Assembly (NCBI GenBank): GCA_002498605.1 | Contig: DAHY01000024.1 | Coordinates: 1 to 34,115, forward strand | DNA length: 34,115 nt | Direction: 5' to 3' | Source of the DNA: Methanomassiliicoccaceae archaeon UBA404 | GTDB taxonomy: Archaea > Thermoplasmatota > Thermoplasmata > Methanomassiliicoccales > Methanomethylophilaceae | In this document: piece after piece, positions 24,406 to 31,908 of the stretch | Layout: each line of letters begins with the position of its first letter | Numbering within the stretch: position 1 is the stretch's first letter | The notes under the pieces: model-generated | The model's input: only the letters and a program-made list of their open reading frames with translations | What the model was told of the DNA's origin: nothing | Database searches by the model: none | Position numbers and translations under genes: made by a program

Positions 24406-26040
24406 ATGACGAGATACGGAATAGCATTAGACATAGGGACCAGCGGTCTGCGCTGTCAGGCAATCGATTTGGACACAATGGAGACACTGGCTTCATCAAT
24501 AACCCAGCGTCATCCCATTCCGGGGATGAATGTTATCGACCATGTCAACTTTGCCATTAAGACGGGGGTGGAGTCCGCCACGGGTCTTCTGATAAACGCA
24601 ATCAATGCATTGTTCAAAACACTGAACATCGATTTGAGCAAAGTCGAACATGTGGCTGTATGCGGAAATCCTTTCCAGTTATCGCTGTTTCAGGGAATCG
24701 AGATAAGAGATCTTGCTTATGCCGGCAAAAACCTGCTTGAGACTCTCGGAGTCACGCCCCCCAAAAGGGACGGAGCCGTTCTTTCGGCCGCCGAAGTGGG
24801 ATTGGAGGGAATGCCCGATGCCAAGGTAACAATACCTCCTGCCGTAAGACACGAGATCGGCGCCGATGCCATGGCCATGCTTATGATGACCGACGTTCTC
24901 AAGGAAACCGAACCCTGCATAGTGGCGGATTACGGTACGAACGCCGAAATGGCTTTGGTTTATGACGGCAAAATCATAACGGGTTCCGCCGCGGCGGGTC
25001 CCGCCCTCGAAGGGCAGGAAATCGAAAGGGGAATGCTTGCGGCCCCGGGAGCCATATCGGACGTAAAGTTCACTCCCGAGGGTTGGGTATGTACGGTTTT
25101 GGACGAAACAATGATGCCCCGTGAAGGGGACACAGTGGAGCCTATAACCGGCAAGACTGTGAAAGAGGGGTCCATGCACGGGAAAGCGATAGGAATCACG
25201 GGAACCGGCGTTGTGGCCGCATTGTATTGCGGTTTGAAGACCGGGCTGGTGGTTCCCCCCAAGATTTTTACCGAAAACGGTAAACTGCATCTGCAGGACG
25301 GCATAGACATCACGTCCTCGGACATAGAGGAGGCCGGCAAAGCGATAGGAGCTTTGAGAGCGGGTTTCCTTACGCTTCTGAACGAAGCGGGTATGTGGGC
25401 GGGAGACGTCAAAAAGGCTTACATGTCCGGCGCATCCGGACTTTACGTGGATGCGAAGAAAGCTTTGGCAATCGGAATGGTGGTTCCCGGAGTTACGGAC
25501 ATAGTTCAGTTCGGAAACACCTCCATAGGTTTGGCCCGCAAGGTTGTCATGGGCGAGATGGATCTTGAAGAACTGAGGGAAATGGCCAAGAAACTGAGGG
25601 CGGATCACTGTATGTTCGCAACTTCCGGTATGTTCAAGGACATTTATTCCATCGAGTTTTCGCTTTGGGTGCAGAACATGCCCATGTCGGAATACAACAA
25701 TATGCTTGATGTGTACGATATTCCGCCGATACCCGATCCGGACGAGAATCCCACCGTTGTAAGAATCACCGAAAGGGATTTGCCGGATACGGAAAAGATA
25801 CCCGTGTTTGTTCTTGAAAATCCGGGTACTATGCTCAGGGGCATAGTCAGGGATTGCATATACTGTCATAAGTGCGAACGGGTCTGTCCCGAAGGCGCGA
25901 TTAAAATCACCAAGGAAGATGACGGCAATTACGCAAACATCCGCACGGATCTCTGCGGGGGTTACGCCTGCAACAGATGCGAACGCGAATGTCCCGAAGA
26001 GGTTCTCGTTTACAACAGTCTGAAAATAACGGATGAATGA
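24406..26040 (+). CDS. ramA: Corrinoid reductive activator RamA
   Basis: Reduces inactive Co(II) corrinoid in MtmC, MtbC and MttC to Co(I), using ATP. The 544-aa protein has the RamA layout: an ASKHA-like ATPase core starting YGIALDIGTSGLRCQAID, with ADYGTNAEMAL and GSAAAGPALEGQEIERGM. A C-terminal ferredoxin-like domain carries two [4Fe-4S] motifs, CIYCHKCERVCP (Cys484, 487, 490, 494) and CGGYACNRCERECP (Cys517, 522, 525, 529). It lacks the N-terminal [2Fe-2S] domain of bacterial RACo activators. GGACGGAG precedes the ATG at 24406. Linkage to pylD puts reactivation under the same control as pyrrolysine synthesis. Confidence 0.95.
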   Translation: MTRYGIALDIGTSGLRCQAIDLDTMETLASSITQRHPIPGMNVIDHVNFAIKTGVESATGLLINAINALFKTLNIDLSKVEHVAVCGNPFQLSLFQGIEIRDLAYAGKNLLETLGVTPPKRDGAVLSAAEVGLEGMPDAKVTIPPAVRHEIGADAMAMLMMTDVLKETEPCIVADYGTNAEMALVYDGKIITGSAAAGPALEGQEIERGMLAAPGAISDVKFTPEGWVCTVLDETMMPREGDTVEPITGKTVKEGSMHGKAIGITGTGVVAALYCGLKTGLVVPPKIFTENGKLHLQDGIDITSSDIEEAGKAIGALRAGFLTLLNEAGMWAGDVKKAYMSGASGLYVDAKKALAIGMVVPGVTDIVQFGNTSIGLARKVVMGEMDLEELREMAKKLRADHCMFATSGMFKDIYSIEFSLWVQNMPMSEYNNMLDVYDIPPIPDPDENPTVVRITERDLPDTEKIPVFVLENPGTMLRGIVRDCIYCHKCERVCPEGAIKITKEDDGNYANIRTDLCGGYACNRCERECPEEVLVYNSLKITDE

Positions 26041-26110
26041 AACTCATTGATTTCATTCGTTGTTCAAACAAATAAAACCACTTAATTTTTCTAATTTCGT
26101 TCAGGTCGAT

Positions 26111-26608
26111 TTATCGAATGATTATGCCGGACACTCCCCGGCATTCCCGCAGAGCGGGTATGATTTCGGAAGGAATCTGACCGTCAACGACTATGATCAA
26201 ACGGGAGTCTTCGCGGTCTCCGCTGTCGCTTACCACGGCCTGTCTCACCGACAGGCCCGCACGGTAGATCACGAAAGTGACTTCGGTGAGTATTCCGGGT
26301 ATTTTGGCGTCCGTGGGGACTATTTCCAACACGGAGCATCCGATGTCGGATGCGATGCCGTCAAGCAGGAGTATCGGCCTTAATTTGGAAAATAAATTAT
26401 CCAATTCTTTTTCTCCGCTCATTTTTTCAAGAACGGATCGTACGACCCGGCGGTCCACGCCTGCGGATCGGGCAAGGGCGGAATCTGTTATTTCGATGTC
26501 TCCGCAGAACGCTTTGCCGTTGACGCAACTGATACCGTATCTGAGCATTATATCGGCGACTTTGGCCTGAGAAGGATATCTGTTGAATTGTTCCCGGATT
26601 CGATCCAT
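26111..26608 (-). CDS. HTH-ACT regulator of amino acid metabolism (COG2150-like)
   Basis: The 165-aa cytoplasmic protein has an N-terminal winged-helix or HTH part (about 1-70). This includes NRYPSQAKVADIMLRYG and ITDSALARSAGVDRRVVRSVLEKM. A C-terminal ACT-type ligand-binding domain (about 88-165) has LEIVPTDAKIPGILTEVTFVIYRAG. Archaeal proteins with this layout are annotated as amino acid-responsive regulators. It converges with ramA, ending 70 nt after it. The ATG at 26608 has no Shine-Dalgarno and sits about 25 nt after a TTTATTAA on the reverse strand (26630-26637), suggesting a leaderless mRNA. Its targets are unknown. Confidence 0.8.
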   Translation of the reverse strand: MDRIREQFNRYPSQAKVADIMLRYGISCVNGKAFCGDIEITDSALARSAGVDRRVVRSVLEKMSGEKELDNLFSKLRPILLLDGIASDIGCSVLEIVPTDAKIPGILTEVTFVIYRAGLSVRQAVVSDSGDREDSRLIIVVDGQIPSEIIPALRECRGVSGIIIR

Positions 26609-26701
26609 GTTTTCGGAATGTATTGTCTGTTAATAAATCATTCACAAGCGTTGGCGTGTTAAAGAAATTATTTTAATTCGATTCAGATAGAAAACCGGAT
26701 A

Positions 26702-27307
26702 TCACTTAGATGTAGCTTCGAAGGTAATATTGTATACAAAGCTTACCGGCTGATTAGTTCCAATATAATTATTATCAAGTTTACCGATGAATTTCACATA
26801 TAAGGTGTTGATTTCTCCGGGTGTAATGGTAATATTGTCGGAATCCGAAATTACTGTTCCCGTACTGTTTCCGTATCTGTATTCGAATTTGGAATCCATG
26901 TTGTACGGGAGCCCTTCGAGATAGGTGCTGCCGGTATTCAATTTGTATGTGACACTTGCAGACAAGCTGATGCCTGTTGCGTTAGATTGTGTGGCATCAA
27001 TTACTATTTTCGAACTGCCGAGAGTGCGTTCACCTCCGAATATATAGTACGAGGTGCCAATTTGACTGTATTTTATTGAATCAATACCAGAGGAGAACTC
27101 GCCGGAAGCAAGAAAAGAACCGTCATCATCTTTTAATACGATAACAAGTCCGTCGCTTTCAACATTATTTTCAAAAACATCGACAGAACTGACTACGCCT
27201 GCATATCCCACACTCATAAGAAGAGCACTGCTAAGCAGTATGGTAATTATGGGTACCAGGTATCCGGTTTGGCTTTTTATGCCCCAGCCTTTGTCGACTT
27301 TCGTCAT
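26702..27307 (-). CDS. SipW/TasA-like secreted protein, paralogue 1
   Basis: A 201-aa protein, the last of five related minus-strand genes. The N-terminus has a basic part, a hydrophobic segment (about 17-34) ending SVGYAG, then VVSSVDVFENNVESDGLVIVL. This resembles the TasA/camelysin layout, where a SipW-type signal peptide ends in a small residue followed by a short linker and a first strand. The rest is polar and rich in beta-prone stretches with many T, S, N and G, and ends FVYNITFEATSK. The ATG at 27307 is favoured because the paralogues start there; a TTG at 27361 would add 18 residues. It has the most divergent sequence of the set apart from paralogue 5. Function is unknown; surface or fibre protein is an inference. 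Confidence 0.75.
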   Translation of the reverse strand: MTKVDKGWGIKSQTGYLVPIITILLSSALLMSVGYAGVVSSVDVFENNVESDGLVIVLKDDDGSFLASGEFSSGIDSIKYSQIGTSYYIFGGERTLGSSKIVIDATQSNATGISLSASVTYKLNTGSTYLEGLPYNMDSKFEYRYGNSTGTVISDSDNITITPGEINTLYVKFIGKLDNNYIGTNQPVSFVYNITFEATSK

Positions 27308-27382
27308 ATCGATTCTTTCTGACAGTTTTTTTATGATATTCACTATTATGTGGTGAGTCAATTGTTTGTTTTAAATAAAGTT

Positions 27383-27412
27383 AAATTGACGGAGTTTATG
27401 CTCCGTCAATTT
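27383..27412 (-). terminator. Stem-loop between paralogues 2 and 1
   Basis: AAATTGACGGAG (27383-27394) pairs with CTCCGTCAATTT (27401-27412) around a 6-nt loop, downstream of the paralogue 2 stop on the reverse strand. It probably ends or trims the paralogue 2 mRNA. Confidence 0.6.
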
Positions 27413-27430
27413 TTTGTGTTTATCCAGTGC

Positions 27431-28066
27431 TTAAGGAGTAGTGGGCGTAGCAGATAGTTTCACGGGATATGTAATTGCTTTGGGCTTATCAGAGTCTAAA
27501 TCATCATCAACTAATTCGTATTCTTCATTCTCGAGAGAGAGATACAGCTTAACGACGAATTCATTATTGTTATCTGACGTTATAAGAAGCTCAACACTGG
27601 AACCCGTCTCAGGTATTATTTTTTCATCTTCGCCAATTGCCACCTTTAAGACTGCCTTCATTCCATAAGGTATCGCTTCATTCAAGGCATCCTGATCACA
27701 GGTTAACGCAACCTTTGTGGCTGTTGATCCGGTGGCATCGATTTTAAGGGTGGCTTGACCGAAAACCGTTGGACTGAATTTATTTACGTAATAACTCGTC
27801 TTGGGACCATCATCCGTCATTACAGTACGAGTACCCATATTGAGGCGAGTGCCATCTATACTGAACTCACCTTCACTAATGTGGTCCCCTGAATTGGTAA
27901 GAGTCAATACGAGGACATCTGTTTTTACATCATTATTATTAACAGCCACACTGCTTACACTCGCTGCGTATCCTGCTCCTATAAGAGCGACGACACAAAG
28001 CAACAATGTTGCCGCCGGAATCAGAAGTTTGCTCCCGTTTTTTTCACCAGATTTGTATTTTGTCAT
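27431..28066 (-). CDS. SipW/TasA-like secreted protein, paralogue 2
   Basis: The 211-aa protein has a basic N-terminus, a hydrophobic segment KLLIPAATLLLCVVALIGAG and the junction GYAASVSSVAVNNN (32-45), which is shared with paralogue 3. Cleavage is likely after Ala34 or Ala35. The mature part is about 175 residues, acidic and beta-rich, ending KLSATPTTP. AAGGTG 5 nt before the ATG at 28066 is a good ribosome binding site. A hairpin lies on either side of the gene, so each paralogue could form its own mRNA unit. No enzyme motif is visible. Confidence 0.8.
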   Translation of the reverse strand: MTKYKSGEKNGSKLLIPAATLLLCVVALIGAGYAASVSSVAVNNNDVKTDVLVLTLTNSGDHISEGEFSIDGTRLNMGTRTVMTDDGPKTSYYVNKFSPTVFGQATLKIDATGSTATKVALTCDQDALNEAIPYGMKAVLKVAIGEDEKIIPETGSSVELLITSDNNNEFVVKLYLSLENEEYELVDDDLDSDKPKAITYPVKLSATPTTP

Positions 28067-28113
28067 TTTTACACCTTTTTAAATTAAATCTATATTTTTT
28101 AAGTAAAAGGAAT

Positions 28114-28140
28114 GAGGTCGACGGAAAAACCGCCGACCTC
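28114..28140 (-). terminator. Stem-loop between paralogues 3 and 2
   Basis: GAGGTCG (28114-28120) pairs with CGACCTC (28134-28140), extended by CGG/CCG after one mismatch, around an A-rich loop. It lies just downstream of the paralogue 3 stop on the reverse strand, where the loop reads as T-rich. Confidence 0.6.
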
Positions 28141-28149
28141 GCTCATTGT

Positions 28150-28827
28150 TTAGGGCGTGGACTCTGTGGGCTGCGCTTTAAAGGCTACGGAATATGTGAA
28201 TCCTGCATTAATATCATCGAGTTTAACGTCTGTCTGCACACAATTTTCCACGGGAATTGTAACATCCGGTATGGGGTTTTCAGCTGCTTTAAATTTAATC
28301 CAAACTTCAAATTCACAATTAACTGTCTTATCATCACCTGTTGGTTTATTTACTTCCATAACACTTTCTGTAATTGTTAAATCCTTTGCTTCATCATTGA
28401 TTTTAGTGATTTTTATTTCAAATGTAAAGTAGTTAGCTAGTGCCTCAGTACTGATAGCCTCGGCAGTTAAATTGATTGAATCTAAATTGATTGAATCCTT
28501 TTTAAACGAAGACAAATCAATCTTTAAGTTACCAGCTCCCACTATTATATTTTCTTTAACATAGAAAGCACTTTTATCATTGATAGTGACCTGACCAAAG
28601 TCAACTTCTTTGATAACCCCTCTGGCAATTGCACCCGCCGTTGATGTTTCATCAGTACCTGTCAGTGTGAGTTCTATTGCATCTCCGCCTATAGCGTTTT
28701 CTGTATTTTTTGCACTGCTTACGTAGGCTGCATAACCGGCTCCGATCAATGCGGTGGCGCACAGCATCAGTGCGATTACGGGAACCAAGAGTTTCTTGTT
28801 CCTTCCTTCATTCATATTTATTGACAT
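28150..28827 (-). CDS. SipW/TasA-like secreted protein, paralogue 3
   Basis: The 225-aa protein has the clearest SipW-type signal in the set: KKLLVPVIALMLCATALIGA, then GYAAYVSSAKNTENAIGGDA (31-50). This parallels the T-Y-A-x-F-x-D-x-x-x-x-x-N-x-F-x-x-G pattern of TasA and camelysin proteins. The mature part is beta-rich with DVTIPVENCVQTDVKLDD near the end. The ATG at 28827 follows GAGGT by 8 nt. A BoxA-like element upstream (28942-28951) suggests its own promoter with a leader of about 90 nt. The base composition is notably AT-rich compared with the methylamine genes. Confidence 0.8.
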   Translation of the reverse strand: MSINMNEGRNKKLLVPVIALMLCATALIGAGYAAYVSSAKNTENAIGGDAIELTLTGTDETSTAGAIARGVIKEVDFGQVTINDKSAFYVKENIIVGAGNLKIDLSSFKKDSINLDSINLTAEAISTEALANYFTFEIKITKINDEAKDLTITESVMEVNKPTGDDKTVNCEFEVWIKFKAAENPIPDVTIPVENCVQTDVKLDDINAGFTYSVAFKAQPTESTP

Positions 28828-28941
28828 ATTTTCAACCTCTTTGATTGGTCGCGGTTATCGGCATTCTTCAGAAAGTTCCGGTTGAAACAATCTTCGGGAT
28901 ACGTCAAACTAAACTCTGTTAACACCAAATATAGCCACGCC

Positions 28942-28951
28942 GTATATAATA
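28942..28951 (-). promoter_or_regulatory. BoxA-like element before paralogue 3
   Basis: The reverse strand reads TATTATATAC, about 115 nt before the start of paralogue 3. It lies downstream of the paralogue 4 hairpin, so it could drive paralogue 3 independently. Confidence 0.4.
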
Positions 28952-28994
28952 ATATTCTGTCCATGTCCTTTACGAATACGTTAAATGTACCAAT

Positions 28995-29012
28995 GGCGGA
29001 CACACGTCCGCC
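28995..29012 (-). terminator. Stem-loop after paralogue 4
   Basis: GGCGGAC (28995-29001) pairs perfectly with GTCCGCC (29006-29012) around a 4-nt loop, 15 nt beyond the paralogue 4 stop on the reverse strand. Confidence 0.6.
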
Positions 29013-29026
29013 TGTAAGAAGTTTCA

Positions 29027-29677
29027 TCACGGAAGATCCGCAGGTTCAACATAGAATGTTATGCTGAATGTAGGAGCTTTTTCACTTGCATCCTTGGGTT
29101 CTCCGGCAGGCTTGACATTGTTGCCGATAAGCTCTATGTTAAGCGAAGCTTCTCCGTTTACAAGAGTAACTGTAATGGAGAATATGGCGCCATCGGGAGC
29201 CGTTTCGTCATCAATAGCATTCAAAGTCTGACTGTCTTTAATCGAAGTTCCCGTTACATTACAAGTGGTATCTCCGCTTCCGTCGGTCCAATCTATGGTA
29301 TACCATACCTTCACGGATTCCTGAAGATTGTTCTCTGCTTTAATCTTCAATATGGCTTCACCCAGAACTACATTTTCGTATGATACAATTCTGTAGTTTT
29401 CTTTTATACCGTTTACGTTATCGGAAAGAAGAATCCAGGCTTTGTTTCCGGTGGCAAATCCACCTGCCCCCAATGGTTTTACGGCATTATCATCGTCTAC
29501 GTAATTGAATCCTGCGGTAAGCCCTTCCCCGGAAATCACGTTGCCGGTATTCTTTGCACTGCTTGCGTTCATCGATGCGTAACCCACTGCAATCAATGCG
29601 GATGAGCACAGCAGCAACACCACCAAAGGCACCAGGAATTTTTTTCCTTTGAACTGTCCGTCGTTTACATTTTCCAT
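29027..29677 (-). CDS. SipW/TasA-like secreted protein, paralogue 4
   Basis: The 216-aa protein begins MENVNDGQFKGKK. Its hydrophobic segment FLVPLVVLLLCSSALIAV is followed by the junction GYASMNASSAKNTGNVISGE (32-51), close to paralogue 3 (SSAKNT.N.I.G). The mature part contains VWYTIDWTDGSGDT and ends SITFYVEPADLP. IDWTDG has a counterpart in paralogue 5 (FDITWK), linking the two. CGGAG about 9 nt before the ATG at 29677 is the ribosome binding site. A BoxA-like CTTTTTATAAAA lies at 29797-29808 on the reverse strand, implying a separate promoter and a leader of about 100 nt. Confidence 0.8.
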   Translation of the reverse strand: MENVNDGQFKGKKFLVPLVVLLLCSSALIAVGYASMNASSAKNTGNVISGEGLTAGFNYVDDDNAVKPLGAGGFATGNKAWILLSDNVNGIKENYRIVSYENVVLGEAILKIKAENNLQESVKVWYTIDWTDGSGDTTCNVTGTSIKDSQTLNAIDDETAPDGAIFSITVTLVNGEASLNIELIGNNVKPAGEPKDASEKAPTFSITFYVEPADLP

Positions 29678-29796
29678 ATTATTTTTCTCCGGGCTTATTT
29701 AACGGTATCAGACAACATACCCGACGCATTGCCAGTTTATCGCAATACCGCAGATATTATTGTGAGAATACGATGGATATATTAACCTTGTTATGT

Positions 29797-29808
29797 TTTA
29801 TAAAAAGA
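29797..29808 (-). promoter_or_regulatory. BoxA-like element before paralogue 4
   Basis: CTTTTTATAAAA on the reverse strand matches an archaeal TATA element, between the paralogue 5 stop and the paralogue 4 start. Confidence 0.4.
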
Positions 29809-29841
29809 GTACTGTGAATATATACGTCGATTGCAGAATTT

Positions 29842-30462
29842 TCAAAATGATTCTACGTGTATTGTTATATCGAAAACTATCAGATCCGGTTTGATCGGAG
29901 ATGATACGACATTCGGTATTTCGCCGGTCAGAACGAAGGTGTACCGATTGATGTCCTCAACTTCAACAATCTGCGAAACCTCGTTTTCCGAAAGCGAAAC
30001 ATCGGTGCCGACAATGCCGAGTCTGACTGTCATCCCGTATTCTTCGACGGGATCCACGGTTTTCCAGGTTATGTCGAACCAAATCCTTACGTAATTGATA
30101 CCCAGGCTCTCATCGGTTTTTATATTGAGATTCGCCCGGCCCAATTCCAGCGACTGTATTTTCACGTTATAACGTGTTTTTTCGTCGTCGCCGTCTTCCG
30201 ACGAGGTGGTATAGGATATTCTGCTGGCGCCCTCGCCGTTGTTCGCCGCTTTTGAAAATCCTCCGGTGACCATGAGGTTGCCGCCTTCGTCAACGAATTC
30301 GGCATTGACTTTGTCCGAGGGTATTATCGCGGAATCGTTATCCACTAAACCCATCGAAATCGAATATGTTACGGCGGATATGCCGATTATACACAGTAGT
30401 ATAACAAGAACTGCCAGAACAGGCTTTTTTCCCCGTTGGATACTTTCATCCTGTGTTGCCAC
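29842..30462 (-). CDS. SipW/TasA-like secreted protein, paralogue 5, coupled to the signal peptidase gene
   Basis: A 206-aa protein, the most divergent member. It has a basic N-terminus, a hydrophobic segment PVLAVLVILLCIIGISAV (about 14-31), then TYSISMGLVDNDSAIIPSDK where the others have GYAxxVSS. The mature part has GLGINYVRIWFDITWK-like sequence shared in pattern with paralogue 4, and ends VFDITIHVESF. The GTG at 30462 has GGAG 6 nt upstream and overlaps the end of the signal peptidase gene by 17 nt, so the two are translationally coupled. This gene organisation ties the whole family to the peptidase. Confidence 0.75.
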   Translation of the reverse strand: MATQDESIQRGKKPVLAVLVILLCIIGISAVTYSISMGLVDNDSAIIPSDKVNAEFVDEGGNLMVTGGFSKAANNGEGASRISYTTSSEDGDDEKTRYNVKIQSLELGRANLNIKTDESLGINYVRIWFDITWKTVDPVEEYGMTVRLGIVGTDVSLSENEVSQIVEVEDINRYTFVLTGEIPNVVSSPIKPDLIVFDITIHVESF

Positions 30463-31018
30463 CTTTATCTCCGCCTTCTGCGTATATGTGAATAATTTCA
30501 CGTACGCTGTATATGATTACGACTGCCAGGGCTATAATGACAATGCCCCGTACCGCCTGTTCCTTGGCCAAAGACACAAACATGCCGCCGTAAGAAGAAA
30601 CTCCCACGACCTTGCCGATTACGGTTTCGGAATAAACAGAAGGATCGTTGGACGGATTGGCATCCCCCTTCGTGATAAATTCATATTTGTCGTTTCCCAG
30701 ATCGATGATTTCAACCACGCGGTGAACAATCATTCTGTTGCCGCGCTCATATGCCAGAACATCCCCGACCTGTATGGTGTCCATATCCTTTTTGTCGATG
30801 TGTTTTACCATAATCAGGCTGTCGATGGGTATTGTGGCTATTTCGTAATCGGTTTTCTCCCCGTCCATGGAACCGGTTATCACAAGCCGCATTTCGCTGT
30901 CTCTGAAATCGAAAGAATCGCCGTTGAAATCGTATAAGGAGTATAATCCGGCTCCGGCTAAAGTCACGACTATTATAGTCAGTACTTTGATTCTTGCTTT
31001 ATCTTTCTCTTGGCCCAT
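30446..31018 (-). CDS. Signal peptidase I of SipW/ER type (S26B)
   Basis: Cleaves signal peptides at the outer face of the membrane. The 190-aa protein has an N-terminal membrane anchor (about 10-29) and nucleophile Ser50 in ITGSMDG. IVHRVV places His99 where bacterial enzymes have Lys. KGDAN near 118-121 gives Asp119. A second C-terminal membrane segment (about 157-175) follows. The Ser-His-Asp arrangement defines the archaeal/ER/SipW class. AGGAG precedes the ATG at 31018. It is the first gene of the cluster and overlaps paralogue 5, so it is probably the dedicated processing enzyme for the five neighbours. A general housekeeping role cannot be excluded. Confidence 0.88.
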   Translation of the reverse strand: MGQEKDKARIKVLTIIVVTLAGAGLYSLYDFNGDSFDFRDSEMRLVITGSMDGEKTDYEIATIPIDSLIMVKHIDKKDMDTIQVGDVLAYERGNRMIVHRVVEIIDLGNDKYEFITKGDANPSNDPSVYSETVIGKVVGVSSYGGMFVSLAKEQAVRGIVIIALAVVIIYSVREIIHIYAEGGDKGGNTG

Positions 31019-31061
31019 TTATTTCTATACTCCTGCGTAAAATAAAGTTTGATATTTCTTC

Positions 31062-31073
31062 TAATATATATTA
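31062..31073 (-). promoter_or_regulatory. BoxA of the signal peptidase operon
   Basis: TAATATATATTA is a strong BoxA, predicting a leader of about 20 nt before the ATG at 31018. A perfect palindrome CGGTATACCG lies just upstream (31083-31092) and could be an operator. Confidence 0.5.
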
Positions 31074-31244
31074 ACGATGTTACGGTATACCGACTTTTGA
31101 CGCATACCGGAGCCCGGCAAAATACGGAGCCACACATATGATTATCCGATCCTGTCAGGTTTGAAACAATATGTATTTTCTCAATCTGTTTTTCAACATT
31201 CGGAATAAATAATTAAGAAAAAGTTTGATCGGTGTGCGACGACC

Positions 31245-31811
31245 TTATTTCGAAACCGGGAATTGCGGTAGCACTTCCTTGCCGTTGGCTTCGTTCACTG
31301 CCTGACCGAGTCCGGTGTACATGGCAACAAGTCCCAGCACCATTCCTACGGCGGCGGAGACCTTTATGACATCGGGATTTTCAAGCACTGTGCCTATGGC
31401 AAGACCCAGGAACACTATGGCAAGAAGTCCGAAGACGGCCTGCAATGTTCTTGTGGTGTTCAAAGTTCCGAAGAACAGCGTGAACGTCAACAGGAACCAG
31501 ACAAAGAAGTACATTGCCTGAGCTCCGGCATCGGGACCTGCGTATCCAGTCGCACGGGCCAGATTCATGAATGCAAAAGACATCCAGAACGCTCCGTAAG
31601 ACGAGAACGCCACGGTTCCGAAGGTGTTGCCGTTACGGTATTCCATTATTCCCACGATTAACTGCAACAATCCTCCGCAGAAGATCATCATGCCCCAGGC
31701 CAGCCCTTCGGTGGGGCGGGCCGTGAAATCGTAGAACATGACCAGCAGGGTCGTCATTCCGAACGCAATGAGTCCCAATGCGCCGGGGTTGGCGAATTTA
31801 TTATCCGTCAT
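31245..31811 (-). CDS. Acetate/succinate transporter (GPR1/FUN34/SatP family)
   Basis: The 188-aa membrane protein with about six transmembrane helices belongs to the AceTr/SatP family. NPGALGLIAFGMTTLLV near residue 8 is the family signature (usually NPAPLGL, here with G and A swapped in for A and P). The sequence continues with GGLLQLIVGIMEYRNGNTFG and AFWMSFAFMNLA. These carriers move acetate and similar acids, probably with protons. Acetate is a plausible carbon source for a methylotrophic methanogen that does not use it for methane. The ATG at 31811 has no Shine-Dalgarno, but TTTTATAAC lies about 25-30 nt upstream (31834-31843), so it is probably leaderless. An in-frame TTG at 31865 is less likely. 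Confidence 0.9.
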   Translation of the reverse strand: MTDNKFANPGALGLIAFGMTTLLVMFYDFTARPTEGLAWGMMIFCGGLLQLIVGIMEYRNGNTFGTVAFSSYGAFWMSFAFMNLARATGYAGPDAGAQAMYFFVWFLLTFTLFFGTLNTTRTLQAVFGLLAIVFLGLAIGTVLENPDVIKVSAAVGMVLGLVAMYTGLGQAVNEANGKEVLPQFPVSK

Positions 31812-31833
31812 CAGCAGGTCAAAACCCAACTGA

Positions 31834-31843
31834 GTTATAAAAT
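31834..31843 (-). promoter_or_regulatory. BoxA of the acetate transporter gene
   Basis: The reverse strand reads ATTTTATAAC about 28 nt before the ATG at 31811, the distance expected for a leaderless transcript. Confidence 0.5.
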
Positions 31844-31908
31844 CAACGGTTATACCAAACGTCAATCGACGTAAAATTAAAGTTAAGAGGTTTGGTTGAA
31901 TGTTTCGG

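Noticed and set aside
24679..25869. Open frame of 396 codons antisense to ramA
   Set aside because: Mirror frame of a certain gene, with no promoter or ribosome binding site.
27308..27361. N-terminal extension of paralogue 1 from a TTG
   Set aside because: The other paralogues start just before the hydrophobic segment, and the added residues have no ribosome binding site support.
28818..29030. 70-codon minus-strand frame between paralogues 4 and 3
   Set aside because: Contains the paralogue 4 terminator hairpin and the paralogue 3 promoter and ribosome binding site; no similarity to the family.
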